From assembly GCF_018873765.1 (NCBI RefSeq), contig NC_057919.1, forward strand, positions 62,262,484-62,326,483: a stretch of DNA of 64,000 nt. Reading direction: 5' to 3'. Below the pieces are notes generated by a model that saw only the letters and a program-made list of their open reading frames with translations, did not search any database and had not been told where the DNA came from. Below, in pieces: positions 49,045-61,155 of this stretch; the stretch's first letter is position 1; the number at the start of each line of letters is the position of its first letter. The position numbers and the translations under genes were made by a program. Source of the DNA: Telopea speciosissima (taxonomy: Eukaryota; Streptophyta; Magnoliopsida; Proteales; Proteaceae).

Positions 49045-50278
49045 TGTTAGTGTATATGAGGGGTGTTAATGTATATGGTAGGACCGACTCAATATTAGTG
49101 TATATGGTTGTACATGTTTGGCACCGACTTTGACTTTTGTACAGAGTTATTTATTATCTTTTGGACTCAACTCTTGTATATATATCCTATACTATAATGA
49201 ATGAAATACGCAGAGTTTTACACATTCTAACATGGTATCAGAGCTATGGTTACCCTGTTCGTCCAGAGAGCTCCAGCCCCTCTCTGCCACTTCCACCTCC
49301 ACTGTTGTCTCAACCATTTTCTCTTTCCACATGTGGCAAGTGAGAGGTTCTGTTGGTGCAAAGGTGGTCGCGGCAAGTGAGAAGGTGAGTGTTGGATGCG
49401 GCAACTGAGAGATAGAATTTTTTTTTTTTAATAATTAAGGCTGATCTTAGACATGGGAAATAGGACATCAGCCAACGGCTTTGCACAAGCCATCGATGGT
49501 GAACTTTGGATAAGACAGGGCATCAGGCGGACTGCTGATGACAGCGGTGAAGATAGCAACGGAACAAAACCATGCAATAGCGGAGATCCGTGCAAAGGTG
49601 AATCCCTTTGCAGCGACAGACAACAATCAGGCGATCCCAAACAGGGATGGCAACAAGACAAACCCCAAGGCTGGAGCTCTATGGACTGACAATGAAGTCA
49701 ATCCCAAACAAAGATGACAGCAAGACCGCTCTATGGAAGCAGAGCTTTGACAACAAGATGATGGACAAACGGATCCCAAACACGGAATCCCAATCAAGAC
49801 AAATCTCATACATGGATTCTAAGGATAGACAGTCGGTGGACAGATGTCAAACAGGGATGGCATCAAGACAAGACAAATCCCAAATCGAGACTCAATGGAT
49901 AGTTGATGGCAAGACGATGGTAATAGACGACAGGTTGAAGGATGGCAACGTCAGGTGATGGTAATGGAAGTGCTTGGAGGACGAAACCGCATGTGGAAAG
50001 AGAAAATGGTTGAGATGACAGTGGAGGTGGAAGTGGTAGAGAGGGGTTGGAGATCTCTAGACGCAGAGGGTAACCATAGCTCTGATACCATGATAGAATG
50101 TGTAAAACTCTGCGTATTTCATTCATTGTAGTGTAGGGTATATATATACAATAGTTGAGTACAAGAGATAACAAATAACTTTATACAAAAGTCAAAGTCG
50201 GTGCCTAACATGTACAACCATATACACTAATATTGAGTTGGTCCTACCATATTAACACCCCTCATAGACACTAATACA
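49045..50278. mobile_element. Element with inverted LTRs and a PBS at both ends (1.23 kb)
   Basis: Left LTR 49045-49232 (TGTTAGTG...CTAACA) is followed by TGGTATCAGAGC (49233-49244). The right LTR, 50091-50278, is in the opposite orientation (on minus TGTATTAG...CTATCA), followed inward by the same PBS (50079-50090). Homology extends past each PBS, so about 290 bp at each end are inverted copies, roughly 90% identical by eye. AGAT flanks it at 49041-49044 and 50279-50282 (AAGAT if one terminal A is counted as target). Unit B has the uninterrupted site at 58703-58706. The central 650 bp shows no gag or pol. A normal LTR element has direct LTRs and one PBS. Confidence 0.82.
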
Positions 50279-51737
50279 AGATATTGCTCATATCTCTTCT
50301 ATATTCAATTTTCTTCCTAGGGATATTAATGGTATTGCTTACTCTTCAAACGAACTTGATCTTTGTATTAAGGATGCCTTGTGTTCCTCATGTCATTTTT
50401 CTAAATGAAAATATTCTTCAAATTCTACTCCTTGGCTACTTGATCCTTGCATTGGCTACTTAATATCTGCACTAGGATGCCTTATGTTTTTCATGTCATT
50501 CTTCTAAATGAAAATGCTCTTTACCGGGAAAAAAAAAACAATTGTTTGCCTCTAAGTTTATTCTACAAAACAATCCAACTCAATATCGTGATAGTCTTGG
50601 GAGTGGATGTTACATGTTAATATGAGTTAAATCTCTATAGATGATACCCAATGGCCAATGTCGAGTAGTTTGAATTTGTTTCATAAAGTAGGATTCCTAA
50701 TAAATCCTATTTAAATATCATTCGAACTAAAGTAGCTTTTGGATCACTTGGCAATGTGTATCAGTGCCCAAATTTAGTGGCTCTATTTTCATAATCCACA
50801 TGTCATTTTAATGTTTTTAGAAAATCACTTTGTTTCTCGAGATGAAGTATAAGAACCATTGAAAAGAAAAAGGTGAAATTAAAAGCCTTGCACATGGTGG
50901 GCATATGGTTGAGATTTAAATCACACACACATACGACATCTATAGAGAAACAACTTTAAGTTCTTAAGATCTATTTAGATATTTATTTGTCATATTCTTT
51001 AATCATAAGAAGTCGCAAACCATTTGAAATTAAAGTGGGAGGAATCCATATCTTCATCTATTACCTCTATAAAAAGAATGAATTTAATTTTCATTTTTTT
51101 TCCTTTGCCAAAACTCAACCCATTAATTTGACACATGTTTTCTAGACTCTAAAAAACCACATGATTAGAATTCTACTATTTTAATATTATTATTTTGTTG
51201 TTGTTAGTATACCAATAATATCGTTACTTCTAAAATATAATTTCCAACATATCTACTTCTATAAATTTATATCTAACATATTCTATATGCATTTACAATA
51301 AATAAAAAAAATGTATCCTATATCCCTAATCACAGTATTTCGAATATTTTTTTGCATATTTTATACATATCAAAATAACATTAGTCGTTCAAAATTTACC
51401 GCTTGTTACACAATGGTTGATTCAAAGTTTCTATATAATGGTTTTTTTTTTAGGGAGGGGGGTAAGGCCATAAGATATTCTGGTTGTTTATATATTCATT
51501 TGACCAAAATATTAGGGGATGATTCACCTATGTTATTAGGTTAATATTCATGAAAACTATGAAATGATACAATTCAATCATAGTTAGTTTAATTATTATT
51601 TTGTACCAAAAAAAAAACACAGCTTCTTATGACGTAATTGTGAAAAGATGTCGCGGTCAAGTTTGGTTTGTAGTTTGATAGAAAAAAAAGTATTCCCATA
51701 ATCAACATTAAGCCTTAAATAGGAAGACCAAAATAAA

Positions 51738-51900
51738 GGGATAAAGTTCTCTGCACTGGGGCGCAGGGTGCACCCAGACACATGGGATGAACGGAATGAC
51801 CGGTTGACCCCCCGAATGATCGAAATCTTGCTCTTTTCCCACCCCATGTGTCTGGGGGCAGTCTGCCCCAGATGTGCTCCCGGGCAGAGAACATCACCCC
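51738..51900. mobile_element. MULE-type MITE copy 3 (in unit A)
   Basis: 'gttctctgcactggggcgca' is inverted at the right (gggcagagaacatcacccc). Flanks are CAAAATAAA at 51729-51737 and a one-base-shorter version at 51901. It is the orthologue of copy 4, so it predates the A/B duplication. Confidence 0.8.
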
Positions 51901-52009
51901 CAAATAAAATACCACATAAAATTGAAAACTTTTTTGTAGAGAAAAAAAATAGATCTACGATTCTATTCTATATGAAAAAACATATAAATTCTATTAAATT
52001 TACCAATAT

Positions 52010-52960
52010 GCCATCAAATCTATGTTGAAGCACATTGATTAAAAAAAAATTGGAAAATATTGTATAGATAATTCGTCTCTATTTAATGGAAAAAAGATCA
52101 TCTAGAATTCTATATGGAAGCTACCTTTTCCTAAAAGTTGCTATAAGAGTAAGCCACCTAGAAAAGGCAAAGCTAGATTGAAGACACACCCATGAATATG
52201 AAATTCAACCTTTAAATATTCCTCTTCTATTTACCTTCTTTTATCATGTAGTGAAGCATATGTTTACCTTCTTTATCATGTAGTGCAGTAGTGCAACAAT
52301 GGATTCTGGTGAACTAACAGACTTCGAATATGCGTAACAGACAATGTTTGTGATTTTCTTTCTTTATAGTTTATATTTCTTTCTCACAAAAAAAAAATTT
52401 ATTCATAAAGTTCAAAAAAGTTTTTTTCACCTAGTAAAAATATATATTAAAGGACCGACAAAGGAGGCCGTGAGTATTAGGGTAATGGATATGCACTAAC
52501 ATCATTATGAGAGGAGGGTAGTTCCAACTTCACAGGGGATCAGTACTACTACCCCTAGATGGAGTGTACTTTTCTTTCACCCACAGTGGAGGAAAACTTT
52601 CTCTACTCAACATTGCCCCCACTGCTCCATCAATGAATATGGAGATTTTGTTTCCAAGACCTTGCTAGAACCAGTTGAGGCCTTATCGACCAAAGCAATT
52701 CTACATAGTCTAACCAAAACAAGTAGTTTTTTTTTATTCCTTTTCTCCTATTCTCCTTGACGACTCCTCCCCCATCTCACCCCCTTAGATGCAAGGGTTT
52801 ACTAATTCATAGAGGATATAAAATCCCAATTTCAGTTTTTTTTTTATTTTTTTTTATAGAATCCCCATTTTAAGTCCATAGCTTGATCTTTATTTCTTAA
52901 TGTGATAAATTGATGTGTAGAATATTAATGTCTCTGGTTTTATACTTCCTTTTGATATAT
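52010..52960. other. Intergenic, present only in unit A
   Basis: No gene recognised. Unit B has no obvious counterpart to this stretch. Confidence 0.4.
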
Positions 52961-53100
52961 AAAAGAGTATACCTCCTGCCACTGCAGGGTCTGGGAAGGA
53001 TCATAATATGCGCAGCCTTACCCCTCTACTGTCACAAAGAGACTGTTTTCATACTCGAACACGTGACCATTTGATCATAATAGAGTAACCTTCCAAGGCC
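52961..53100 (-). mobile_element. Au SINE fragment
   Basis: On plus, 'gcagggtctgggaaggatca', 'gcgcagccttacccc' and 'gagactgttttcatactcgaac' are the reverse complement of Au SINE segments. The 3' tail is degraded. Confidence 0.7.
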
Positions 53101-53559
53101 CACCCTCATTTCCTTAACAGGTAAGCTAAGTTTGGTGGAAATAACCCACCTCCACATGGCCAAACAACTATGCCATCAACAACTAGATATGTTATTACTT
53201 GGATTGTCCATGTTATGTCAAATTGGAAAAGGAACATTGCACTGCCCTTCTCTAGATTCCTTATAATCTTCTCACATAATAAATAGTGGGGGTCCCACAC
53301 TGATACACTCTTCTATCTTGACCATGTGGACCCCATATGGATGATATTATTTTCAAGTCCCTCATTGGTTAACGTGTAAATTCAGATTCTTACTTTTGTG
53401 ATTCTTTCTTTTAAGTATCCCCCCTAGTAAGAAACCGATTTATTGAGAAACATCTCATGAACAACTTATAGCTTGATGAACATAGATCTCATGGAGCCAT
53501 GGAGTGGAAATTGGCCATTCCGTCTCACACGAGATTGACAAGGCCTTCCTGGCTAGGGC

Positions 53560-54460
53560 TATCAACAATACCATTGCTAGTCCTAAAAATACAAGAAAAA
53601 GAACAGGCATGACAAGATGCAACTTTCCTAACTATATCATGGCATGATTGGAGTAATATGGAGATGAGTAGAATCAAGATTCGCCCTTCTTATTGAAGCT
53701 ATGACTTCTGAATTGTCAGATTCAACCTGATTTTGCTCCAATCCCATAGATTGGGCATGAAGTAAACCTGCCCAAACTGCCATGGCTTCACCAACTACGG
53801 TAGATGTAAAGAACATCTTTTCGGAAACAACTACAATCTATACTCCGAAACTATCTCTAAAAATGAAATCAATTCCCGCAATCGAGCTATCAGGCTGAAT
53901 AGAAGCATCACAATTTAGTTTAATAAAATCTGCATTCAGTGTTTACACTTTTGAGTGTTGTGGAGAGGGAACAACAGATGCAGCAGCTCCTTGTACCCTT
54001 CCCTCTTTCAATGCCTGCTGAAATTCAACAAAAGGTGCTTGGGTATATTGTATCACTTCCTCCAGAGTCCACTGTCTTCTATGGAAAACCTAATCATTGC
54101 GGGCTTTCCATAACCCCCAACATATAAAGGATGCAAGGGAGAATGATTTCCAAGCACCGGATTTGTTTGCTGCAAAAATATCATCTCAACCTTTAATCCA
54201 AAGATAAGTTTTAGGATCCGAGATGTCAGGAAGAGAATAGGAGAGTAAGCTACCAAACCAAATCGCCCTTGCAAAAGGGCATCCAAAAAAAAATGATCAA
54301 CGGATTTCATCTGTTCGTTACACTTCACACAAGACGTATCCAGATTAATGCATCTTCTAAGCAATGCCTCATTGGATGCCACTCCTTGTGCACAAACACA
54401 CCATGGAAAACTTCGAATTATTTGGCCAAATTCTTTTCTAAACCACATCATAAATCACAT
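53560..54460 (-). pseudogene. LINE 3' fragment: zinc-finger region and RNase H
   Basis: On minus, FPWCVCAQGVASNEALLRRC and CVKCNEQMKSVDHFF match the zf-RVT domain after LINE RT. Further along, the frame gives FIKLNCDASIQPDSS, VVGEAMAVWAGLLHAQS and VESDNSEVIASI, the RVT_3 RNase H with its first and later acidic positions. Stops interrupt both parts. It is found only in unit A, so it inserted after the duplication or was lost from B. Confidence 0.75.
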
Positions 54461-54984
54461 CTTAATTTTGATCAGAGAAATAATTATTAATGAGTTTGGT
54501 TACCTCACTAATGTTACAATGTGTGTGGTTGGGAAAGTGGGTTAGAGTTTGTAGAAATACCTTTCTTGAGTGCTAATAAGCTATAAGCTTTCACAATCCA
54601 AACCCACCTATTTCTTCTTCCCACCTTTGTATGGACACAAAGTATAAAGCATACACAAGAAGAAAAAAGAAAGGAAATCTATTAAAAATTAAGAAGACTG
54701 TTTACATTGTTCATATCAACACAAAGCTTTTTTGTTTCAAAAACTAGTGCTCCAAACTGATTTATGTTACATTCAGTTTAAACATCTAAGGGTTCAATCA
54801 ATGGAGGAAAACATGCAAGATCTCCCTTCTTCCTAAATGCTCCACAGTAGACAGAGGAAGAAGGAGATGGAGGAAGTTTACCAAACGATTAAGCAATTAT
54901 ATGGAAAGATATAGATAAGGATCAAACTATAAGGTTCAAATTACATACAGAGAAAGAAAGAGGTTCAGAAAACAAATGGAAAAA

Positions 54985-55866
54985 TCAGAAATCAAAACCA
55001 CCAGCATCGTCATAACCACCATCATACGCAGCGTCAGAAACCATATCCCCTATCAAAAGCCCACCAAGCGCTCCTCCCAGCAACCCAGCTCCCAATCCCA
55101 TCCCAAACTTATTCTTCTTCGGCTGTTGTTGCTGCTGCTGCTGCATCGGCGGGTACCCGTAACCCGGCGCCGGTGGATAACCATACCCTGGTGGAGGCGG
55201 TGGGTTTTGATAAACCCCCTGTGGTGGATACCCATACCCTGCCACCGGCTGCGGCGGATATGGATACGCATTTTGTGACGGCGGAGGATAACCAGATGCA
55301 CCTTGCGGAGGATAACCAGAAGCCCCATACGGAGGATAACCAGAAGCCCCCGGCGGAGGATACCCACCGCTACTCGTCCCTGAGGACGCAGGGTAGGCGG
55401 TGACGGGTTCATCTCCCTTCGATACGGTCGGTGCCGGAACAGTAATTTTGTCGCCAAACTTGTAAGAGAAATTCAATTGGCCTTTGGGCTTACCAGAAGA
55501 TGTCCTGACCTGATAGCTAACGAATTGGGCGGATTTTTCATCCCCTGCGTTAGCGTTATCGAGGAGCTCCTTGACAGGGACGTGTACTACGCCGATATCT
55601 TTATCGGAACCGATACTGCGATCACAACGGAGTTGAAAGATGAGAACAAGACCGCCCTTTAGAGCCGCGTCTTCGTCGATATTGAATTTCATCTGGAAAT
55701 TCCATTTAGGATTCGTTCCACCGTCCTTGTCGATCGGAGTTTTCTGCTTCGTCAGGTTATCGCCGCTGAGGTTAGCAACGAGGTAGACGTCCATCTTGCC
55801 GAAGATATTGACATCTTTGATATCTTTTGCAGCGATCACGGTGATTTCTAATGGTCGGTATTCCAT
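54985..55866 (-). CDS. SRC2-like C2-domain protein, copy A (intact, single exon)
   Basis: Homologue of plant SRC2 ('soybean gene regulated by cold 2') proteins, membrane-associated C2 proteins linked in Arabidopsis to ER/vacuole trafficking and calcium-dependent NADPH-oxidase activation. The start is ATG at 55866 (MEYRPLEITVIAAKDI) and the product is 293 aa in one exon. The C2 domain spans about residues 1-140 (GKMDVYLVANLSG, KTPIDKDGGTNPKWN, GVVHVPVKELLD). Then come repeated SGYPP/GYGYPP units (about 160-255), a poly-Gln run and the conserved hydrophobic Gly-rich tail (GLGAGLLGGALGGLLIGDMVSD). TATAAAT on minus lies at 55932-55938, about 70 bases upstream. The paralogue at 63.1 kb has lost this tail. 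The exact symbol is not assigned. Confidence 0.93.
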   Translation of the reverse strand: MEYRPLEITVIAAKDIKDVNIFGKMDVYLVANLSGDNLTKQKTPIDKDGGTNPKWNFQMKFNIDEDAALKGGLVLIFQLRCDRSIGSDKDIGVVHVPVKELLDNANAGDEKSAQFVSYQVRTSSGKPKGQLNFSYKFGDKITVPAPTVSKGDEPVTAYPASSGTSSGGYPPPGASGYPPYGASGYPPQGASGYPPPSQNAYPYPPQPVAGYGYPPQGVYQNPPPPPGYGYPPAPGYGYPPMQQQQQQQPKKNKFGMGLGAGLLGGALGGLLIGDMVSDAAYDGGYDDAGGFDF

Positions 55867-55931
55867 TTTTCTGATTCTGAAACAGAGAAAGAAAAACAAA
55901 CAATACGAGAAGAACTCGGTGACGATGGGAG

Positions 55932-55938
55932 ATTTATA
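55932..55938 (-). promoter_or_regulatory. TATA box of SRC2-like copy A
   Basis: TATAAAT on minus, 66-72 bases before the ATG. Copy B has TATAAAA at the matching place. Confidence 0.6.
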
Positions 55939-56024
55939 GGGAGAGAAAGGGTTTCAGTTTAAAATTTAAAGGAGAGAGAATAGAAACTGGGAAATTTCCT
56001 ATGTTATCTAATGTTTATGAGTTG

Positions 56025-56700
56025 GACCATGTTTTCGAAAACAAATTACGTAAATTGCCATCCTTTTTTTTTTGGGTAAAAAATAGAGATTTATTTGAAT
56101 ATGCAATAACTCAATGCATTGGGAGCAAAATATCTCTCGCAACTAAGGAGTGGAAAGTGGTCAAAGTATCGAACATAAAATTGAAAAAATTCGAATCAAA
56201 CTTAAATCATACTAAATCTGACAATCATGTGTCAAACTGTATTACCGAGATAATGCACGAATTGAATGAGAGTGAATAAAATTAAATCAGATTCGGGTTT
56301 AGATTATATAATTATTTGATTTCGATTTGTATATATTGATATTTTGAATCGAATTAGACCAGACCAAATCAATTGTCACCCAATCATAATCTTTCAATGC
56401 TCATTTGAAGTTGGTATTTATGGGAGGGCAATAGTATAAATTCATTGAAAATAGTTAAAAATCCTTTTCAATTCTCTAAAAGTGCAATGTGAATTTTGAG
56501 AATTTTGGATTTGAGAGCTCGAATTTTGGATTTGAGAGCTCGATACGTGGAAGATACTAAATCCAATGGTGATTGTTTTTTTTTCCTCAAACTCACCACA
56601 ATAGGACCCTCATTCCCAAACCGCACCGCACTTCTTGGGAATTGGGGAGGATTTTTTCCCTTGGTTATCAGGCGAGACAGAATACAGAGACATGTACAGT
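56025..56700. other. Sequence present upstream of copy A but not copy B
   Basis: The upstream regions of the two SRC2 genes align up to about 56020/63850 and again from about 56700/63890. The intervening 0.7 kb in A has no counterpart. No termini were resolved and no gene is recognised. Confidence 0.5.
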
Positions 56701-56930
56701 GAAGCAATAATCTTCCATTTACTAAAAAAAAATAGTAATATTCTTTTCTTTACCAAAAGTAGTAATCTTCCTTCGCTATTGAAAGTTCCAAATTCGTTCG
56801 TAAAGGCTAAAGGCGACAATTCCGTGTAAAATCAGTGTTTTATTTTTTTATTTTTTATGGAACCGTGTAAAATCAGTGTTGGTAATTGCGTTGTGTTCTG
56901 TCAGCAACTCAGCTGTGATATTCCCGTCTG

Positions 56931-57439
56931 ACGTCCGTAACTGAATCCCACTTGATTTTACTTTAATTAGTTGGAACCGTATCGGTGGACGTATCGGTCA
57001 CGGGTACTCCCGCTCCGTATCAATATCATATCGATATTTTTTTTTGTTAATATATCGTATCAATCATAACGATACAATATTGATACCTTCAACAGGCCCA
57101 TATGATAATCTTTAGTAACTCACCCAAAGTGATCGAAGAGAGAATCTCTTCAACCATTGTAATTTGAAGTTATGGTTGGACTCTAACTCCCATCCTTTAT
57201 TGGCGAATATCAAAGATATATTTTCTCGTGGTTGAAGAGATTGTCTTTTCACCTTGCCTGAGGGAAAACTTGAATATACAGACAATTTACCATTAAGAAG
57301 ATTGATATGATGAATTGGTATACCTTTCTAATTCACGGTTGTGCATAGTACACAGTCATGCTTTCAATCGTTGGATAGACATGATCGTGTATAGTACACG
57401 GCCCTTCATCCCCATCCAATAGTTGCAAACATGATCATG
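56931..57439. other. Spacer between duplication units A and B
   Basis: No gene seen. It includes opposed 'gtatcggtgg'/'gatatcatatcg' phrases of an old MITE. Confidence 0.4.
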
Positions 57440-57527
57440 CACAATGCACAGCCATGCATGAAACCTTTTGCCATTTAAAAAAAAAAAAAGGCAAAAAAAT
57501 ATATAAAATTATGACTACTTAGAGATT

Positions 57528-57756
57528 TTTTTTTTTTTTGGACTATCCTACTCAAAGGCCCATAGGCCAACTACAAGCTAAGGGGAAGGCTAAGACAAGC
57601 CCACAATCTATAACTAGGGGGGGGGGGGAGGGGGAGGGGGAGACAGGTGCCTTTTTTTGGCACAATATGCAATCCAGGAGAATCGATCCCTTAACCTCCT
57701 GGGGGGCATGCACCAACTTGCAATGCCACCAACCAACTGAGCTAGCAGTTGTTTGC
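57528..57756 (-). mobile_element. tRNA-derived SINE specific to unit B
   Basis: On minus it starts near TGCAAACAACTGC, carries the A box TAGCTCAGTTGG and a B box-like GGGATCGATTC, and ends in a poly(A) of about 14. ACTTAGAGATT flanks it at 57517-57527 and 57757-57767. Unit A keeps the empty site at 48047-48057 (acttatagatc). Confidence 0.9.
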
Positions 57757-58971
57757 ACTTAGAGATTGGATGCAAGCCATTTAATTGAATTTTAATCCAA
57801 CATATGTGTAAAAATCCTCTCTTTGTCACTAGAGAAGTAGAATGGCATAAAATAAAGAAAAAGGAGTGTGGGTCACAAGGCCATTAGAGTGTTGCTTCTC
57901 TTTCTTTCTTTTTTTTCACTCACCAAACTTCTCTAATTACTAAAAGAGACTTTACACAAACTTGTTGGGGTTCCATGTGAAAGGCGGAAAGAATAAATCA
58001 CACATTGTATCTATGTAACTCAATGACGAGACTTATAGGTACTTCGACACCCTCTCCTTAAGGGCTAATTATTAAAAATAAGTTCTACTTAAGTCCCCAA
58101 TAAGTGGTACTAGAGTTAGGGCATGACAACTCCGACGTGCCTCCAATGATGGATTAATCTCTCATAGAATATCTCAATTCCCACATATGCTCCCAGGTCA
58201 AGGGAGAGATTTTTAGCTTTCCACGCGAAAGCAATTATAAGATAATTATCTGATATCAGATATAAGGATTTAGGTACTCTCTCCTTAATAGCTAGCTTTT
58301 AAGGGTGATTTCTATCTAAGTCCCAAACAAGTGGTATTAGAGCCAAGGCTATGGTTGGGCCAGCATGGCAATTCGACGTATCTCCGAAGATGAAGTAGAA
58401 GAAGATCTTGGTTTCTCCCATATGGATAAGGAGATTGTTGTTGTTCCACGTGAAAGGTTGAAATAATAATCTCACATCGTAACATGAAGTGGAGACTTAT
58501 AGGTACTTGGACACACTCTCCTTAATGGCTAGCCTTAGGCAATCCTCAAAGATCCCTATTGCTCCTACGTGGAGGGGGATATTGTTGGGATTCTATGTGA
58601 AAGATGAAAATAATAATTTTACATCGGATGTGAATAGCCGATGTAGAGACTTATAAGTATTTGGGTACCCTCTCCTTAACAGCTAGCCTTGGTAATCCTT
58701 CAAGATATTGCGCATATCTCTTATGTATTCAATTTTCTTCAAAGGGAGGTTAATTGTATGGCTTACTCTTCTAAATGAACTTGATCTTTGTATTAAGGAT
58801 GCCTTTTGTTCCTCATGTCATTTTTTCAAAATATGCTTCAAACTCTATTCCTTGGCTACTTGATCTTTGTATTGGCTACTTAATCTCCGTATTAAGGATC
58901 TCTTGTGTTTCTCATGTCATTCTTCTAAATGAAAATGTTCTTTACAACAACAACAACAACAAAAAAAAAAA

Positions 58972-59304
58972 GGCAATCCACTACTATGTGCCTATGAAGT
59001 TTATACTATCAAGCAGTCCAACTCAATGTTCATGATAGTCTTGAGAATGGATGTCACATGTTAATATGAGTTAAATCTCTATAGATGATACCCAAGGCCA
59101 AGAAGTGTGAATTTGTTTCATAAAATAGGGTTCCAAATAAATCCTATTTAAAATCTAAATTTGTGAGGTGCTGCTATACCTCTCGCACTCAAGCTTGGTG
59201 AGGTTTATCACAGGGAAGGCCTCGAATGGGCACAATGGGGAGGGGAAGCCCGAGACGGAGAAGAAGTGGAAAAAAAGAAAGCTAAAACAAGGGTAGAGAA
59301 AGAC

Positions 59305-59335
<31 letters not shown>

Positions 59336-59757
59336 AGTCAATAATTACCGGTTTTCCTGTGATAACCGGTAAAGAAACAAAATGATGTTATAGGGTATTT
59401 TAGGAAGTTTAGTTATATTTTCTTGTTGAACGGGAAAAGAACTAACTAATCTGGGGATTAGGTAAATCTTTTCAAAATCTAAATTTATGGATGTAAAACA
59501 AATTTAAATTATAATTATCTTGTAATTCTTTTTTTAATCTCGTAGATCTAAGAAATTTCCCCCCCAAAAAAAAGGGCAATCAACTACTATGTGCCTATGA
59601 AGTTTATACTATAAAGCAATCCAACTCAATGTTCATGATAGTCTTGGGAGTGGACACCGCATGTTAATATGAGTTAAATCTCTATAGATGATACCCAATG
59701 CCGAGTAGTTTGAATTTGTTTCATAAAATAGGGTTCCAAATAAATCCTATTTAAAAA
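58972..59757. repeat. Direct duplication of about 180 bp around a 420 bp spacer
   Basis: 'ggcaatccactactatgtgc' at 58972 recurs as 'ggcaatcaactactatgtgc' at 59575, each running to 'aaataaatcctattt' (59150 and 59752). Unit A has only one copy (about 50.55-50.72 kb). The spacer holds a (GA)n run at 59293-59320. Confidence 0.8.
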
Positions 59758-60753
59758 AACATTCAAATTAAAGTAGCTTTTGAATCACTTGACAATGTCT
59801 AACAGTGCCCAAATTTAGTGGCTCTATCCATATCATCATCACATGTAAATTTAATGTTTTTAGAAAATCACTTTTTTTCTCAAGATGAAGTATAAGAACC
59901 ATTGAAAAGAAAAGGTGAAAAAAGCCTTGCATATGGTGGGCATATGGCTAAGATTTAAATCACACACAAACGACATCTACAGAAAAACAACTTTAAGTTC
60001 TCGATCAAGATCTATCCAGATATTTATTTCTCATATTCTAATTATAAGAAGCGGCAAACCATTTGAAATTAAAGTGGAATCCATATCTTCATCTATTACT
60101 TCTATAAATAAAATTACCTTAAAGTTCCTTAATTTTCATTTTGTCCCTTTTCCAAAACTCAACCCATTAAGTTGACATATGTTTTGTGGGCTCTAAAAAC
60201 CACATGATTAAAATCCTACTATTTTAATATTATTATTTTGTTATTATTATACTAAGAATATCGTTACTTCTAAACTATAATATCCAACAAACCCACTTCT
60301 ATAACTCTATATCATAGTATCATACCTACCATATTCAATATGCCTAATCACTACCTTGTATTTAGAATGTTTTTAGTCCTACAAAATCTACCATTTGTGA
60401 CACAATGGTTGATTTGAAGTTCCCATATAATGGGGGTTTTTTTTTTTTTTTTTTTTTGGCGGGAGGGGGAGGGGGTTAAGTCTGTAAGATATATACTGGT
60501 TGTTTATATATTCATTTCACCAAAATATTATGGGATGATTCCACTATGTTATTAGGTTAATATTTATGAAAACTATGAAAAGATACAATTCTATCATAGT
60601 TAGTTTGATTATTATTTTGTACTAAAGAAACAATTTCTAATGATGTAATTGTGGAAAGATGTCGTTTAGAAAGACATATTTGATTTTTAGTTTGATAGAA
60701 AAAAAGTATTCACATGATCAACATTAAGCCTTAATTAGTAATATCAAAATAAA

Positions 60754-60923
60754 GGGATAAAGTTCTCTACATTGGGGGCACAGGGTGCACCCAAACACAT
60801 TGGGGTGGGCGAAATGACCAACCCGCCCCCTTGAATGACCGAAATCTCGTCCCTGTCCCACCCCATATATGTTTCTGGGCACAACCGACCCCAGATGTGC
60901 TCCCAGGCAAAGAACATCACCCC
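60754..60923. mobile_element. MULE-type MITE copy 4 with 9 bp TSD
   Basis: Perfect CAAAATAAA at 60745-60753 and 60924-60932. It is the same element as copy 3 in unit A, with the better-preserved target duplication. Confidence 0.85.
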
Positions 60924-61084
60924 CAAAATAAAATACCACATAAAAATTGAAAAGCATATTTTGTAGAGGGAAAAATAGCTCTACAATTCCATTCTATATA
61001 AAAAAAGCACATGAATTCTATTAAAAAATTATGAAAATTACTGAAAAGTGCTAATGAACTGGCATCCCATTGACTCGGAAAAAT

Positions 61085-61155
61085 TGGATCATAATGTACG
61101 TAGCCTTACACTTGCTTTCATAGAGAGGCTATTTCCAAACTCGAACCTGTGACAA
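61085..61155 (-). mobile_element. Au SINE fragment
   Basis: 'gtacgtagccttacac' and 'gagaggctatttccaaactcgaacc' on plus are reverse-complement Au SINE. It is truncated at both ends. Confidence 0.6.

Larger units (their letters stand above)
47980..56930. repeat. Tandem segmental duplication, unit A
   Basis: Collinear with unit B in several blocks: 48.04-49.04 with 57.77-58.70 kb; 50.28-52.01 with 58.70-61.04 kb; 54.79-56.02 with 62.63-63.85 kb; and 56.70-56.92 with 63.89-64.00 kb. Both units carry one SRC2-like gene in the same orientation. Blocks between these are insertions or losses in one copy. Boundaries are approximate. Confidence 0.85.

Noticed and set aside
49045-50278. Two independent small LTR elements inserted in opposite directions
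   Set aside because: The whole unit is flanked by one target duplication and unit B shows one empty site. Two insertions would need two duplications and further deletion. It is kept as the alternative to test.
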